The notes under the pieces are model-generated. The model made no database searches. It worked only from the letters and a program-made list of their open reading frames with translations, and was not told where the DNA came from. This document shows, in pieces, positions 54,904 through 63,388 of a stretch of 64,000 nt of DNA. Position numbers and translations under genes: made by a program. Origin of the DNA: Labrys sp. KNU-23 (GTDB taxonomy: Bacteria; Pseudomonadota; Alphaproteobacteria; Rhizobiales; Labraceae); the NCBI RefSeq assembly GCF_008330945.1, contig NZ_CP043489.1, positions 2,925,501-2,989,500 on the forward strand, written 5' to 3'. The first letter of the stretch is position 1, and each line of letters opens with the position of its first letter.

Positions 54904-54917
54904 TGCACAGCTGTGCA
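54904..54917. promoter_or_regulatory. Candidate operator TGCACAGCTGTGCA, proximal copy
   Basis: Perfect palindrome, 16 bp when the flanking T and A are counted, 101 bp before the ABC ATPase start codon. With the distal copy it could support a repression loop. No regulator gene is adjacent. Confidence 0.7.
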
Positions 54918-55018
54918 ATCAGACATGGCGATAAGGAAACGGGAGGGGACGGCGCCTCGGGCTGCAGGCATCCAGCCTGAATCGAGGACGCCGGGCTCTG
55001 CCCGCGGGAGGTTGCGCC

Positions 55019-56158
55019 GTGAAGCCGAGTGATCAAGCCCAGATGGACCGATCCCTAGCGACAGGTTCTTTGCGGCAGCCTCTGCTCGAGGTCGACAGGG
55101 CTTCGGTGCGGTTGGGCAACACCCAGGTCTTCGAGAATCTGAGCCTGACAGTGGGGGAGGGCGAATTCGTCGCGCTGCTCGGTTCGTCGGGCTGCGGCAA
55201 GACTTCGCTCCTGCGCACTATTGCCGGCTTCATCCAGCCGCGTTCCGGCGCCATCCGCGTGCGCGGACGCGACATCACCGGCGAGCCGCCCGACCGGCGC
55301 GGCATGGCCCTGGTGTTCCAGACCTATGCGCTCTGGCCGCATATGACGGTGGCGCAGAATATCGGCTATGGCCTCAAGCTGCGCCGGCTGGCTCGCACGG
55401 ACATCGCCGCCAAGGTCAAGGACATCGCCGCTTTGCTCGGCCTGTCCGGGCTGGAAGAGCGCAAACCGGCGGCGCTCTCCGGTGGCCAGCGCCAACGCGT
55501 GGCGCTCGGGCGGGCACTCGCCATCAGCCCCGACATTCTGCTGCTCGACGAACCCCTGTCCAATCTCGATGCGCGCATCCGCCTGACGGTGCGCCAGGAG
55601 ATCAGCGCCCTGCAGCGCCGGCTCGGCATTACGGCCATCCATGTCACCCATGATCGCGAGGAGGCCATGGTGATGGCCGATCGCATCGTCATCCTCAATG
55701 CCGGCAAGATTGCCCAGGTCGGCACGCCGGAGGAGGTCTACAACCAGCCGGCTTCCGCTTTCGTCGCCGCCTTCATGGGGGCCGAGAACAGGCTGCGCCT
55801 GCAAGCCCGGCCTGCAGCTTCGGATGAGAGCCTGCTGCAATTGGAAGGCGAAGGCGGCGTGCCGGCCCTCATCGCGCCCGGCCGTCCGGTCGCCCCGGGT
55901 GTCTGCCTCGCTCATTTCCGCGCCGAGGCGGCGGAACTGCATGCAGCCGCACCATTGGCAGGGCCGACGCGGGGCTTTCTCGCTCTGTCCGGCGAGGTCG
56001 GTCAGGTCAGTTTTCCAGGCGGCTTCTGGCGTCACGTCGTGGCCACTCCAGCCGGTTCCATCGTCGTCGACGCGCCCAAGGCCTGGCCTGCCGGCGCAAA
56101 AGTCAATGTTCATATTCCCGAGACAGGCCTGTTCGTCTTTCCCGACGAGCAAGGCTGA
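55019..56158 (+). CDS. ABC transporter ATP-binding protein (PotA/FbpC-like)
   Basis: A 379-residue ATPase with Walker A GSSGCGKTS, signature LSGGQRQRVALGRAL, Walker B ILLLDEPLSNLD, switch HVTHDREEA and a C-terminal TOBE-like region (~245-375). GTG at 55019 has GGGAGG seven bases upstream, so this start is well supported. First gene of an operon with a binding protein, two permeases and a 2H phosphoesterase. The class takes up polyamines, iron or phosphonates; the substrate is not shown by sequence. Confidence 0.93.
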   Translation: MKPSDQAQMDRSLATGSLRQPLLEVDRASVRLGNTQVFENLSLTVGEGEFVALLGSSGCGKTSLLRTIAGFIQPRSGAIRVRGRDITGEPPDRRGMALVFQTYALWPHMTVAQNIGYGLKLRRLARTDIAAKVKDIAALLGLSGLEERKPAALSGGQRQRVALGRALAISPDILLLDEPLSNLDARIRLTVRQEISALQRRLGITAIHVTHDREEAMVMADRIVILNAGKIAQVGTPEEVYNQPASAFVAAFMGAENRLRLQARPAASDESLLQLEGEGGVPALIAPGRPVAPGVCLAHFRAEAAELHAAAPLAGPTRGFLALSGEVGQVSFPGGFWRHVVATPAGSIVVDAPKAWPAGAKVNVHIPETGLFVFPDEQG

Positions 56159-56185
56159 ATTGCCATAAGAGACAGGAGAGTTCGG

Positions 56186-57337
56186 ATGAGACTGACAGCA
56201 TTGTCCGCCGTCGCGGGGCTGCTTGCCGCCGCGTTGCCCCTGGCAAGCACCCCGGCATCGGCCGAGGAGCTGACGGTGATCACGGCGGGCGACCAGAACA
56301 TGGTCGACTACGTCAACAATTTCCTGGCTCCTGCTTTCGAGAAGCAGAATCCGGGCACGACGGTGCGCGTGGTCGGTACCGGCCCCGGCGATGCCGGCTC
56401 TCAGAAGATCGTCGAACGGCTCGATGCCCAGAAGAAGGCCGGCAAGGACGTCTATGACGTCGATGTCGCCGTCATCCACGAGAAAGTGGCGGGCAAGCTG
56501 GTCCAGGACGGGCTGCTCGACAAATATCGCAGCAATATCGATACCGGCAAGCTGGTGACGCGCACCAATGCCAAACTGGCACTCGGGGCCGATGTCGACG
56601 GCTATGTCATGCCGATGTTCAACAGCCAGACCGCCATCGCCTACAATCCGGACCTGGTACCCAATCCGCCCAAGACCTTCGACGAACTGGTGGCCTGGAC
56701 GGAAAAGAACCCCAAGCAGTTCGGCTATAACGGCATCAAGGGCGGCGCCTCAGGCGTGTCCTTCGTGATCAGCTGGATCTACAATTATGCCGGCGACGCC
56801 AAGGTCCTGCAGGAAGGCCCCTATGACGCCAATGAGAAGGCGAAATGGGACGATGCCTTCGCCAAGCTGAAGGCCTTCAACAAGAATGTCGCGCTCACCC
56901 CCGGCAATGCCGGCACGCTCGACATGCTCAGCCGCGGCGAGATCGCCATGGGCGCGGTGTGGGTCGACATGTTCTATTCCTGGAAGGCCAACGGCCAGCT
57001 GCCGCCCACCATGAAATTGGTGCTGCCGGCGCCCGGCATGCCCGGCCAGCCGATGCATTACGTCATCCCCGGCAAGACGGCCCACAAGGCGCTGGCCGAG
57101 AAGTTCATCGCGCTCGCCACCAGCCCCGATGTCCAGGCCAACGGTATCGTCAAGCAGTTCAACTGGTATCCGGGCATCGACGCCAAATATGTCCAGGACA
57201 AGCTCGATCCGGCGATCTGGCAGAAGCTGTTCACCGACATTTCGCCCGACGACCTCGCCAAATACGGCAAGTCCTTCCCGATTGGGCCGTATTACGCCGA
57301 CCTGCTCGAAGCCTATGAGAAGAAGGTGGCAGAGTAG
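56186..57337 (+). CDS. ABC transporter substrate-binding protein
   Basis: A 383-residue periplasmic binding protein. Signal peptide LSAVAGLLAAALPLASTPASA is cleaved before EELTVITAGD. The body (FLAPAFEKQNPGTTVRVVGT, PMFNSQTAIAYNPDLVPNPP, GEIAMGAVWVDMFYSW) fits the family-1/PotD-like class. GGAGAG precedes the ATG. It delivers the unknown substrate to the two permeases that follow. Confidence 0.93.
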   Translation: MRLTALSAVAGLLAAALPLASTPASAEELTVITAGDQNMVDYVNNFLAPAFEKQNPGTTVRVVGTGPGDAGSQKIVERLDAQKKAGKDVYDVDVAVIHEKVAGKLVQDGLLDKYRSNIDTGKLVTRTNAKLALGADVDGYVMPMFNSQTAIAYNPDLVPNPPKTFDELVAWTEKNPKQFGYNGIKGGASGVSFVISWIYNYAGDAKVLQEGPYDANEKAKWDDAFAKLKAFNKNVALTPGNAGTLDMLSRGEIAMGAVWVDMFYSWKANGQLPPTMKLVLPAPGMPGQPMHYVIPGKTAHKALAEKFIALATSPDVQANGIVKQFNWYPGIDAKYVQDKLDPAIWQKLFTDISPDDLAKYGKSFPIGPYYADLLEAYEKKVAE

Positions 57338-57423
57338 GGGGACTGCTTTCTTCAGTGAAACTGGTGAGGGGCTGCGCAGGCCCTTTGGACCCAGCCTTTC
57401 TTCAACCCAACCGATCATCAACC

Positions 57424-58269
57424 ATGCCGAGCACAAACACCTCTCCCCGTACCTCCCTCACCGGCCTGATGCTGGTGGCGCCGGCGCTTGCGGTGGTGAT
57501 CCTGCTGTTCGTGGTGCCGCTGGCCGGCTCGGTCACCGGCTCCTTCGCCACGCCGGAGGGGCCGGGGCTCGGCAATTTCCGCAAGGCCTTCGAGCTCTAT
57601 TGGACCGACATGGTCTTCTCGGTGGTGATCATCCTGATCTCCACCGCACTGATCGTGCTGATCGCCATCGCCATTGCCGGCTATCTCACGCTCGGCAACA
57701 ATCCCTGGGCGGTCGCCGCGCTGCGCTGGCTCTATCGCTGGCCGCTCTTCGTGCCCTTCATCGTGGTCGGCCAGATCCTGCGGACCTTCCTCGCCAAGAA
57801 CGGGCTGATGAACAGCCTCCTGGTGAATGCGGACCTGCTGTCGCCGCTGCAGGCCGTCAGCTTCCTCGATTGGCGGGGCATCGTCATCGCCTTCGTCTGG
57901 AAGCAGATGCCCTTCGTCACCCTGCTCACCGCCGGTGCCATGGCCTCGCTCGACCGCTCCACCATCGAGGCTGCCCGCAATCTCGGGGCTTCGCGCCTGC
58001 GCATCCTCCTGGAGATCGTGGTGCCGCAGGTTGCCGCCACCTTGCTGGTCGGGGCCGTGCTCAGCCTGGTGACGATGATGTCGGTGCTCTCGGTGCCGCT
58101 GATGATCAATGCGCAGTCGCCCACCATGATCACCGCCGACATGGCCTTCCGCATCAATTCCTATGGCGATTACGGTGTTGCCAATGCGCTCGGCCTGCTC
58201 TCGCTCGCCTTCACCGGCGCGGTGGCTTGGATCTATCTCAAGCAGACCATGAAGGAGAATGCGCGATGA
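57424..58269 (+). CDS. ABC transporter permease (PotB-like)
   Basis: A 281-residue permease with about six membrane segments and the EAA loop IEAARNLGASRLRILLEIVV. ATG at 57424 starts the usual polar N-terminus (MPSTNTSPRTSLTGLMLVAP). It overlaps the next permease gene by four bases. Confidence 0.92.
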   Translation: MPSTNTSPRTSLTGLMLVAPALAVVILLFVVPLAGSVTGSFATPEGPGLGNFRKAFELYWTDMVFSVVIILISTALIVLIAIAIAGYLTLGNNPWAVAALRWLYRWPLFVPFIVVGQILRTFLAKNGLMNSLLVNADLLSPLQAVSFLDWRGIVIAFVWKQMPFVTLLTAGAMASLDRSTIEAARNLGASRLRILLEIVVPQVAATLLVGAVLSLVTMMSVLSVPLMINAQSPTMITADMAFRINSYGDYGVANALGLLSLAFTGAVAWIYLKQTMKENAR

Positions 58270-59108
58270 GCGCTGCCGGTCACGCGCTTGCCGCCCGCAA
58301 TTGGCGGATCGACTGGCTGTGGATCCCGCGCGGCATCGGGCTCGGCCTCCTCGCCTTCGCCATCTTCGGCCCGCTGGTCAACCTGCTGCTGTGGACGGTG
58401 GCGGAGCGCTGGTATTTCCCGCACAGCCTGCCGCTGCAATATGGCTTTTCCTTCTGGCCGCGCGTGTTCGCGCCGCGTGGCGATGCCCTGGCTTCGCTCG
58501 GCACCAGCATCTCCATCGCGCTGCTCACCGTGGCCCTGTCGCTCAGCCTGGCGGTGCCCGCCGGCTATGCGCTCGCCCGGCTGAGGCTGCCTTTCCGTGC
58601 CGGCGTCCTTTTGCTGCTGCTCCTGCCCCAGGCCTTTCCGAACCTGCCCGTCTACGTCAACATCGCCCGCCTGTTCTACGAGATCGGCCTGAATGGCACG
58701 GTGCTCGGCGTGGTGCTCGTCCACACCACGCACGGCCTTGTCTATGCGGTGTGGATCGCCACGGCTTCCTTCTCGGCGGTGCCGGTGGATCTGGAGGAGG
58801 CCGCCCGCTCGATCGGAGCCAATGCCCCCCGCGCCTTCCGCGACGTCGTGCTGCCGCTGGCCGCGCCCGGCCTGATGGCGAGCGCCATCTTCGTCTTCCT
58901 GGAATCGCTGGACGAGTTCACCGGCACCTATTTCGTTGGCGCGCCCGACATCAAGACCATGCCGCTGCTGCTCTACACCGCCAGTGCCGGCGGCAATTAC
59001 CAGATCGCCTCGATCACCGCTTTGGTGCTGCTGGTGCCCTCCATCGCCTTCATGTTCGTGGTCGAGCGCTTCCTCAGTGCCGACGTGCTGGCCAAGGTCG
59101 GGCGCTGA
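58266..59108 (+). CDS. ABC transporter permease (PotC-like)
   Basis: A 280-residue permease with six membrane segments and the EAA loop LEEAARSIGANAPRAFRDVV. It starts in the ATGA overlap with the previous gene. SLDEFTGTYFVGAPDIKTMP is a typical PotC/PhnV-type stretch. Partner of the preceding permease. Confidence 0.93.
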   Translation: MSAAGHALAARNWRIDWLWIPRGIGLGLLAFAIFGPLVNLLLWTVAERWYFPHSLPLQYGFSFWPRVFAPRGDALASLGTSISIALLTVALSLSLAVPAGYALARLRLPFRAGVLLLLLLPQAFPNLPVYVNIARLFYEIGLNGTVLGVVLVHTTHGLVYAVWIATASFSAVPVDLEEAARSIGANAPRAFRDVVLPLAAPGLMASAIFVFLESLDEFTGTYFVGAPDIKTMPLLLYTASAGGNYQIASITALVLLVPSIAFMFVVERFLSADVLAKVGR

Positions 59109-59109
59109 G

Positions 59110-59631
59110 ATGGCGGAGGGGATGTTTTCCGTCTGGCTGATGCCGATGGCAGAGGACGAGCGCCTGCTTGCCGGCATCGTGGCCGAACTGGCGCAGAGCT
59201 TCGGCACGCCGCGCTTCCAGCCGCATTTGACGCTGGTCGAGGACCGGCTCTGCGAGGAGACGGAGTTGGCGCGCCAACTCACCACTGTCGCCGCCGGCAT
59301 CGCGCCCTTCGCCGCCGATATCCAGGCGGTCGGTACCAGCGACCTCTTCTTCCGGGCCTTCTATGCCCGCTTCGAGCGCGTAGGACCCGTAGTCGAACTG
59401 AAGCGCCGTGCGATCACCGCTATCGCGACCTCTCCCATCGAGAGCTTCATGCCGCACATCTCTCTGGCTTATGGCGTGGAAGACGGGCCGCTCAAGCAGG
59501 AGACGGCCCGGCAGATCGAGGCCCACCTCACCGGGCGAGCCATCCGTTTCGACGGCATCGCCGTGGTCCACTCTGCCCAGAGCATTCCGATCGAGGATTG
59601 GACCGTCGGCGCCGTCATTCCGCTGGGTTGA
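59110..59631 (+). CDS. 2H phosphoesterase (cyclic phosphodiesterase / RNA ligase-like)
   Basis: A 173-residue protein with the two HxT/S motifs of the 2H superfamily: H39 (QPHLTLVED) and H116 (MPHISLAYG). Such enzymes open cyclic phosphates of nucleotides or RNA. The ATG at 59110 is one base after the permease stop, so it is translationally coupled to the ABC operon; an ATG at 59122 is also possible. The coupling suggests a phosphate-ester or phosphonate link for the imported substrate. Confidence 0.87.
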   Translation: MAEGMFSVWLMPMAEDERLLAGIVAELAQSFGTPRFQPHLTLVEDRLCEETELARQLTTVAAGIAPFAADIQAVGTSDLFFRAFYARFERVGPVVELKRRAITAIATSPIESFMPHISLAYGVEDGPLKQETARQIEAHLTGRAIRFDGIAVVHSAQSIPIEDWTVGAVIPLG

Positions 59632-59648
59632 TTGGCCAATCCGGGAGA

Positions 59649-59665
59649 ACGGGCAAGATGCCCGT
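59649..59665. repeat. 17 bp palindrome (family C-like)
   Basis: ACGGGCAAGATGCCCGT: 7 bp arms with a 3-base centre, the same build as the pair at 27274-27346, and flanked by GGAG and CCTCC. It lies in the 55 bp between convergent genes and may act as a terminator. Confidence 0.6.
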
Positions 59666-59686
59666 ACCTCCGGAAGCTCGCTTTCC

Positions 59687-60553
59687 TTATTTCTGGCAGT
59701 GCCGGCACCAATAGGTCGAGCGTCCCGATTGCACCAGGCGCTCGATCGTGCCGCGGCAGTCCGGTGTCGGGCAGGCCTCGCCCTCGCGGTCATAGACGCG
59801 GAAACGGTGCTGGAAATAGCCGAGCGAGCCGTCGGTGTGCCGGTAGTCCTTGAGGGTCGAGCCGCCGGCCTCGACCGCTTCGGCCAGCACCTCGCGGATC
59901 ACGCCGGAGAGGCGTTCGGCCTGCCCGTCGGCCAGCGTGCCTGCGGCCCGCTCGGGCGCCAGGCCCGCGCGATGCAGGGCTTCGCAGACATAGATGTTGC
60001 CGAGCCCGGCGATCAGGCCCTGGTCGAGCAAGGCGGCCTTGAGCGGCGCCAGCTTGCCCGCGAACAGCCGGGTGATAGTCTCGCCACTCAGTTCGTTGCC
60101 GAGCGGCTCGATGCCCATGGCCTTGAAATGGCGCGAACTCTCCAACCCGGCTCGCGGCACCAGATCCATGAAGCCGAAACGGCGCACATCGTTATAGGTG
60201 ATGGTGAAGCGGTTGGAGAGGCGGAAGACGACATGGTCGTGCTTGGCGTCTTCTACGACCGCATTGGCGAATTCGCCCGGTTCCTCCACCCCGCCATCCG
60301 GCGCCGTGATCAGGAAACGGCCAGTCATGCCCAGATGCATCACCAGGACCTCGCCGGAAGAAAGATCCGCCAGGAGATATTTGGCGCGCCTCCCCATCGA
60401 GAGGATGGTCTGGCCGGCGAGGCGGCGGGCGAAACCGGCGGGCAGCGGAAAGCGCAGATCCGGTCGTCTCGCCTCGACCTCGACGAAACGGGCACCGGTC
60501 ATGGCCGGCTCCAGGCCGCGGCGAACGGTTTCGACTTCGGGCAGTTCGGGCAT
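59687..60553 (-). CDS. mutM: Formamidopyrimidine-DNA glycosylase
   Basis: A 288-residue base-excision glycosylase that removes 8-oxoguanine. It has the catalytic N-terminus MPELPEVETVRRGL (proline and glutamate after Met removal), the conserved lysine in RRAKYLLADL, the H2TH region (LDQGLIAGLGNIYVCEALHR) and a C-terminal zinc finger with four cysteines (CPTPDC and YWCRHCQK). It is divergent from ubiE with a 121 bp gap, a common Rhizobiales pairing. Confidence 0.96.
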   Translation of the reverse strand: MPELPEVETVRRGLEPAMTGARFVEVEARRPDLRFPLPAGFARRLAGQTILSMGRRAKYLLADLSSGEVLVMHLGMTGRFLITAPDGGVEEPGEFANAVVEDAKHDHVVFRLSNRFTITYNDVRRFGFMDLVPRAGLESSRHFKAMGIEPLGNELSGETITRLFAGKLAPLKAALLDQGLIAGLGNIYVCEALHRAGLAPERAAGTLADGQAERLSGVIREVLAEAVEAGGSTLKDYRHTDGSLGYFQHRFRVYDREGEACPTPDCRGTIERLVQSGRSTYWCRHCQK

Positions 60554-60674
60554 GATTCCTCCGGCGCAGGCTGCCGGGGAGAGATAGGACGAAGCAGGGC
60601 CTTGCGCTAGATCAGGTTCACCTTAGCCTTGTGATGGTCTATAGCACCGCCAGATCTTGCCCGGAGTTCACCCG

Positions 60675-61430
60675 ATGACCGCCAGCACCGACACCCATTT
60701 CGGCTTTTCCACCGTGCGGCTGGAAGAGAAGCAGGGGATGGTCGACGATGTCTTCCACAAGGTGGCAGGGCGCTACGACCTGATGAACGACCTGATGTCG
60801 GGCGGGCTGCACCGGCTATGGAAGGATGACCTGGTCAACATGCTCAATCCGCCGCGCCAGCGGCCCTTCCGCCATCTCGACGTAGCCGGCGGCACGGGCG
60901 ACGTCGCCTTCCGCATCGTGAAGGCCGGCGGTCCCGACACGCATGTCACCGTGCTCGACATCAATGGCTCGATGCTGGAAGTCGGCCGCCAGCGCGGCGA
61001 GGAGCGCGGTCTGGCCGGTCAGCTCGATTTCGTCGAGGCCAATGCCGAGGAACTGCCCCTGGAGACGGGCAGCTTCGACGGCTATACCATCGCCTTCGGC
61101 ATCCGCAACGTGCCGCGCATCGACAAGGCCCTCGCCGAGGCCTATCGCGTGCTCAAGCGCGGCGGTCGCTTCCTCTGCCTGGAATTCTCCACTGTCGACA
61201 TGCCCGGCCTCGACAAGATCTACGATCTTTATTCCTTCAAGCTGATCCCGCCGATCGGCCGCATGGTCACCGGCGATGCCGAGCCCTATCGCTATCTGGT
61301 CGAGTCGATCCGCAATTTCCCCAAGCCAGCAGCCTTCTCGGCCATGATCCGCGAAGCGGGCTTTGCCCAGGTCAGCCACCGCTCGCACACCGGCAACATC
61401 GTCGCCATCCATTCGGGCTGGAAGCTATAG
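60675..61430 (+). CDS. ubiE: Ubiquinone/menaquinone biosynthesis C-methyltransferase UbiE
   Basis: A 251-residue SAM methyltransferase. VFHKVAGRYDLMNDLMSGGLHRLWK is split here by position as the UbiE start (~28-52), followed by the SAM motif LDVAGGTGDVAF and by FGIRNVPRIDKAL, both family signatures. It C-methylates the quinone ring. GGAG precedes the ATG at 60675. ubiB, often next in Rhizobiales, is absent; an antiporter gene follows instead. Confidence 0.95.
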   Translation: MTASTDTHFGFSTVRLEEKQGMVDDVFHKVAGRYDLMNDLMSGGLHRLWKDDLVNMLNPPRQRPFRHLDVAGGTGDVAFRIVKAGGPDTHVTVLDINGSMLEVGRQRGEERGLAGQLDFVEANAEELPLETGSFDGYTIAFGIRNVPRIDKALAEAYRVLKRGGRFLCLEFSTVDMPGLDKIYDLYSFKLIPPIGRMVTGDAEPYRYLVESIRNFPKPAAFSAMIREAGFAQVSHRSHTGNIVAIHSGWKL

Positions 61431-61548
61431 TCCGAAGCGCCCGCAATCCCAGTGGCGCTATCCCCTGCCTGAAATTAATGCTCGCCTGCTGCGGTTTTCG
61501 GTTGGCGAAGCAGGGCCCTTCGTTGTTCGATAGGCATAATCGAACAAC

Positions 61549-63360
61549 ATGGGGGTGGCTTTGGCTGGAGCGGTCGATCTCTCGGCTTTGAAGGATGCTT
61601 TGGTCGTGCTCGGCACGGCCGGCGTGGTGGTGCCGCTCGTGCGCCGCCTTCATGTCAGCCCGGTCATCGGCTTCCTGGCGGCCGGTGCCGTGATGGGGCC
61701 GACCGGGGTTGGCTCCCTGTCGTCCTATGTGCCCTATATCGACTGGATCGCCATCAGCGAGCGCGAAACCATCGCCCGTATCGCCGAATTCGGCGTGGTG
61801 TTCCTGCTCTTCGTCATTGGGCTCGAGCTTTCGCTCGCCCGCCTGATGACCATGCGTCGCCTGGTCTTCGGCCTGGGCGGCCTGCAGGTGGTGGTATCAA
61901 CCATCATCGTCGCCCTGCTTGCCCAATTGGTGCTGCCATCCGAGGCGGCGCTGGTGGTTGCTGCAGGTCTGGCATTGTCATCCACGGCCATCGTGGTGGA
62001 GGTGCTGGCGGGGCAAAAACGCATGGCCTCGGCCACGGGACGCGTCAATTTCGCGGTGCTGCTCCTGCAGGATCTCGCCGTGGTGCCCGTACTGTTCCTG
62101 GTCGGCACCATGGGTGGGCATTCCGACCGCTCCGTGCTGGTCGGCCTCGGCTATGCCCTCGGCCTGGCCGTGCTCACCATTGCCGCCATCGTGATCGCCG
62201 GCCATTTCCTGCTGCGGCCCCTGTTCCGCCTGGTCGCCAATCCGGAGAATCCGGAACTCTTCATCGCCGCCACCCTGTTCGTGGCGATCGGGGCCGGCGT
62301 GGCGGCGGCGAGCGAGGGTCTATCCATGGCCCTCGGCGCCTTCATCGCCGGACTGCTGCTGGCCGAGACCGAATATCGCCGAGCCATCGAGGCGACGATC
62401 GAACCCTTCAAGAGCCTGCTGCTCGGCGTGTTCTTCTTCACCGTCGGCATGAGCGTCGATCTCACCGTGGTCGTCCGTTACCCCTTGCTGATCGTTGGCG
62501 CGGTGTTGGCACTGGTGCTGGTCAAGGGCCTCCTGATCTTCGGCCTCTGCCGTCTCTACCGCCTGCCCAAGGCCGTCTCGATCGAAACCGCCTTCCTGCT
62601 CGCCTCGGCCGGCGAGTTCGCCTTCGTGGTGTTCACGCTCGCCACCCAGCTTTCCATCCTCACGCCGGAGCAGTCGGCGCTGGTCGTGGCCATCGCCTCG
62701 CTTTCGATGGCTTCGATCCCCCTGCTGGGCGTGCTCGGCCGCCGCATCGCCAGGCGCTACGAACTGGCGGTGCCGGTGGAGGCCGCGGCCTTGGAGGGGC
62801 CGCCAGAGGACAAGCAGCGCCGTGCCATCGTGGTCGGCTACGGCCGTGTCGGCCGCCTGGTGGCCGAAATGCTCAGCGAGCACAAGATCGCCTATCTCGC
62901 CGTGGATGCGAACGCCAAGGCGGTGGCGCGCTGGCGCGAGGACAAGAAGCCTGTCTATTGGGGCGATGCCACCAACGCCGCCTTCCTGGAGCGCTGCGGC
63001 CTCGCCGAGGCCTCGGCCTTGGTCGTGACCATCGACCAGCCCCGCCAGATCGAGGCCGTGGTCACCACCGCGCGGGCGCTGCGGCCGGATCTCGTCATCG
63101 TGGCCCGCTCGCGCGATGCCGATCATGCCAGCAAGCTCTACGCCCTCGGCGTCACCGATGCGGTGCCCGAGACCATCGAGGCGAGCCTGCAACTGTCCGA
63201 GGCCGCCCTTGCCGGCCTCGGCGTGCCGGCCGGCCCGGTGATCGCTTCCATCCATGAGCGGCGTGACGTCTTCCGCCGGGAGTTGCAGACGGCGGCCGGC
63301 CGGGAGACCCACGCCGTCAAGCCCAAGCGCACCCGCCGTTCGGCGGTCACCCCGTCCTAG
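61549..63360 (+). CDS. Monovalent cation:proton antiporter, CPA2 (KefB/YbaL-like)
   Basis: A 603-residue protein. About 12 membrane segments (residues 10-400) include VSPVIGFLAAGAVMGPTGVG, FLLFVIGLELSLARL and SSTAIVVEVLAGQK. A cytoplasmic TrkA-N/RCK domain follows (~425-545) with the nucleotide motif AIVVGYGRVGRLVAEML. KefB-type systems export K+ in exchange for protons under control of the RCK domain; the ligand is unknown. The start at 61549 is the first ATG of the frame. Confidence 0.92.
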   Translation: MGVALAGAVDLSALKDALVVLGTAGVVVPLVRRLHVSPVIGFLAAGAVMGPTGVGSLSSYVPYIDWIAISERETIARIAEFGVVFLLFVIGLELSLARLMTMRRLVFGLGGLQVVVSTIIVALLAQLVLPSEAALVVAAGLALSSTAIVVEVLAGQKRMASATGRVNFAVLLLQDLAVVPVLFLVGTMGGHSDRSVLVGLGYALGLAVLTIAAIVIAGHFLLRPLFRLVANPENPELFIAATLFVAIGAGVAAASEGLSMALGAFIAGLLLAETEYRRAIEATIEPFKSLLLGVFFFTVGMSVDLTVVVRYPLLIVGAVLALVLVKGLLIFGLCRLYRLPKAVSIETAFLLASAGEFAFVVFTLATQLSILTPEQSALVVAIASLSMASIPLLGVLGRRIARRYELAVPVEAAALEGPPEDKQRRAIVVGYGRVGRLVAEMLSEHKIAYLAVDANAKAVARWREDKKPVYWGDATNAAFLERCGLAEASALVVTIDQPRQIEAVVTTARALRPDLVIVARSRDADHASKLYALGVTDAVPETIEASLQLSEAALAGLGVPAGPVIASIHERRDVFRRELQTAAGRETHAVKPKRTRRSAVTPS

Positions 63361-63388
63361 AGCCCGGTCGCAAGGCCCCCAAACGTCC

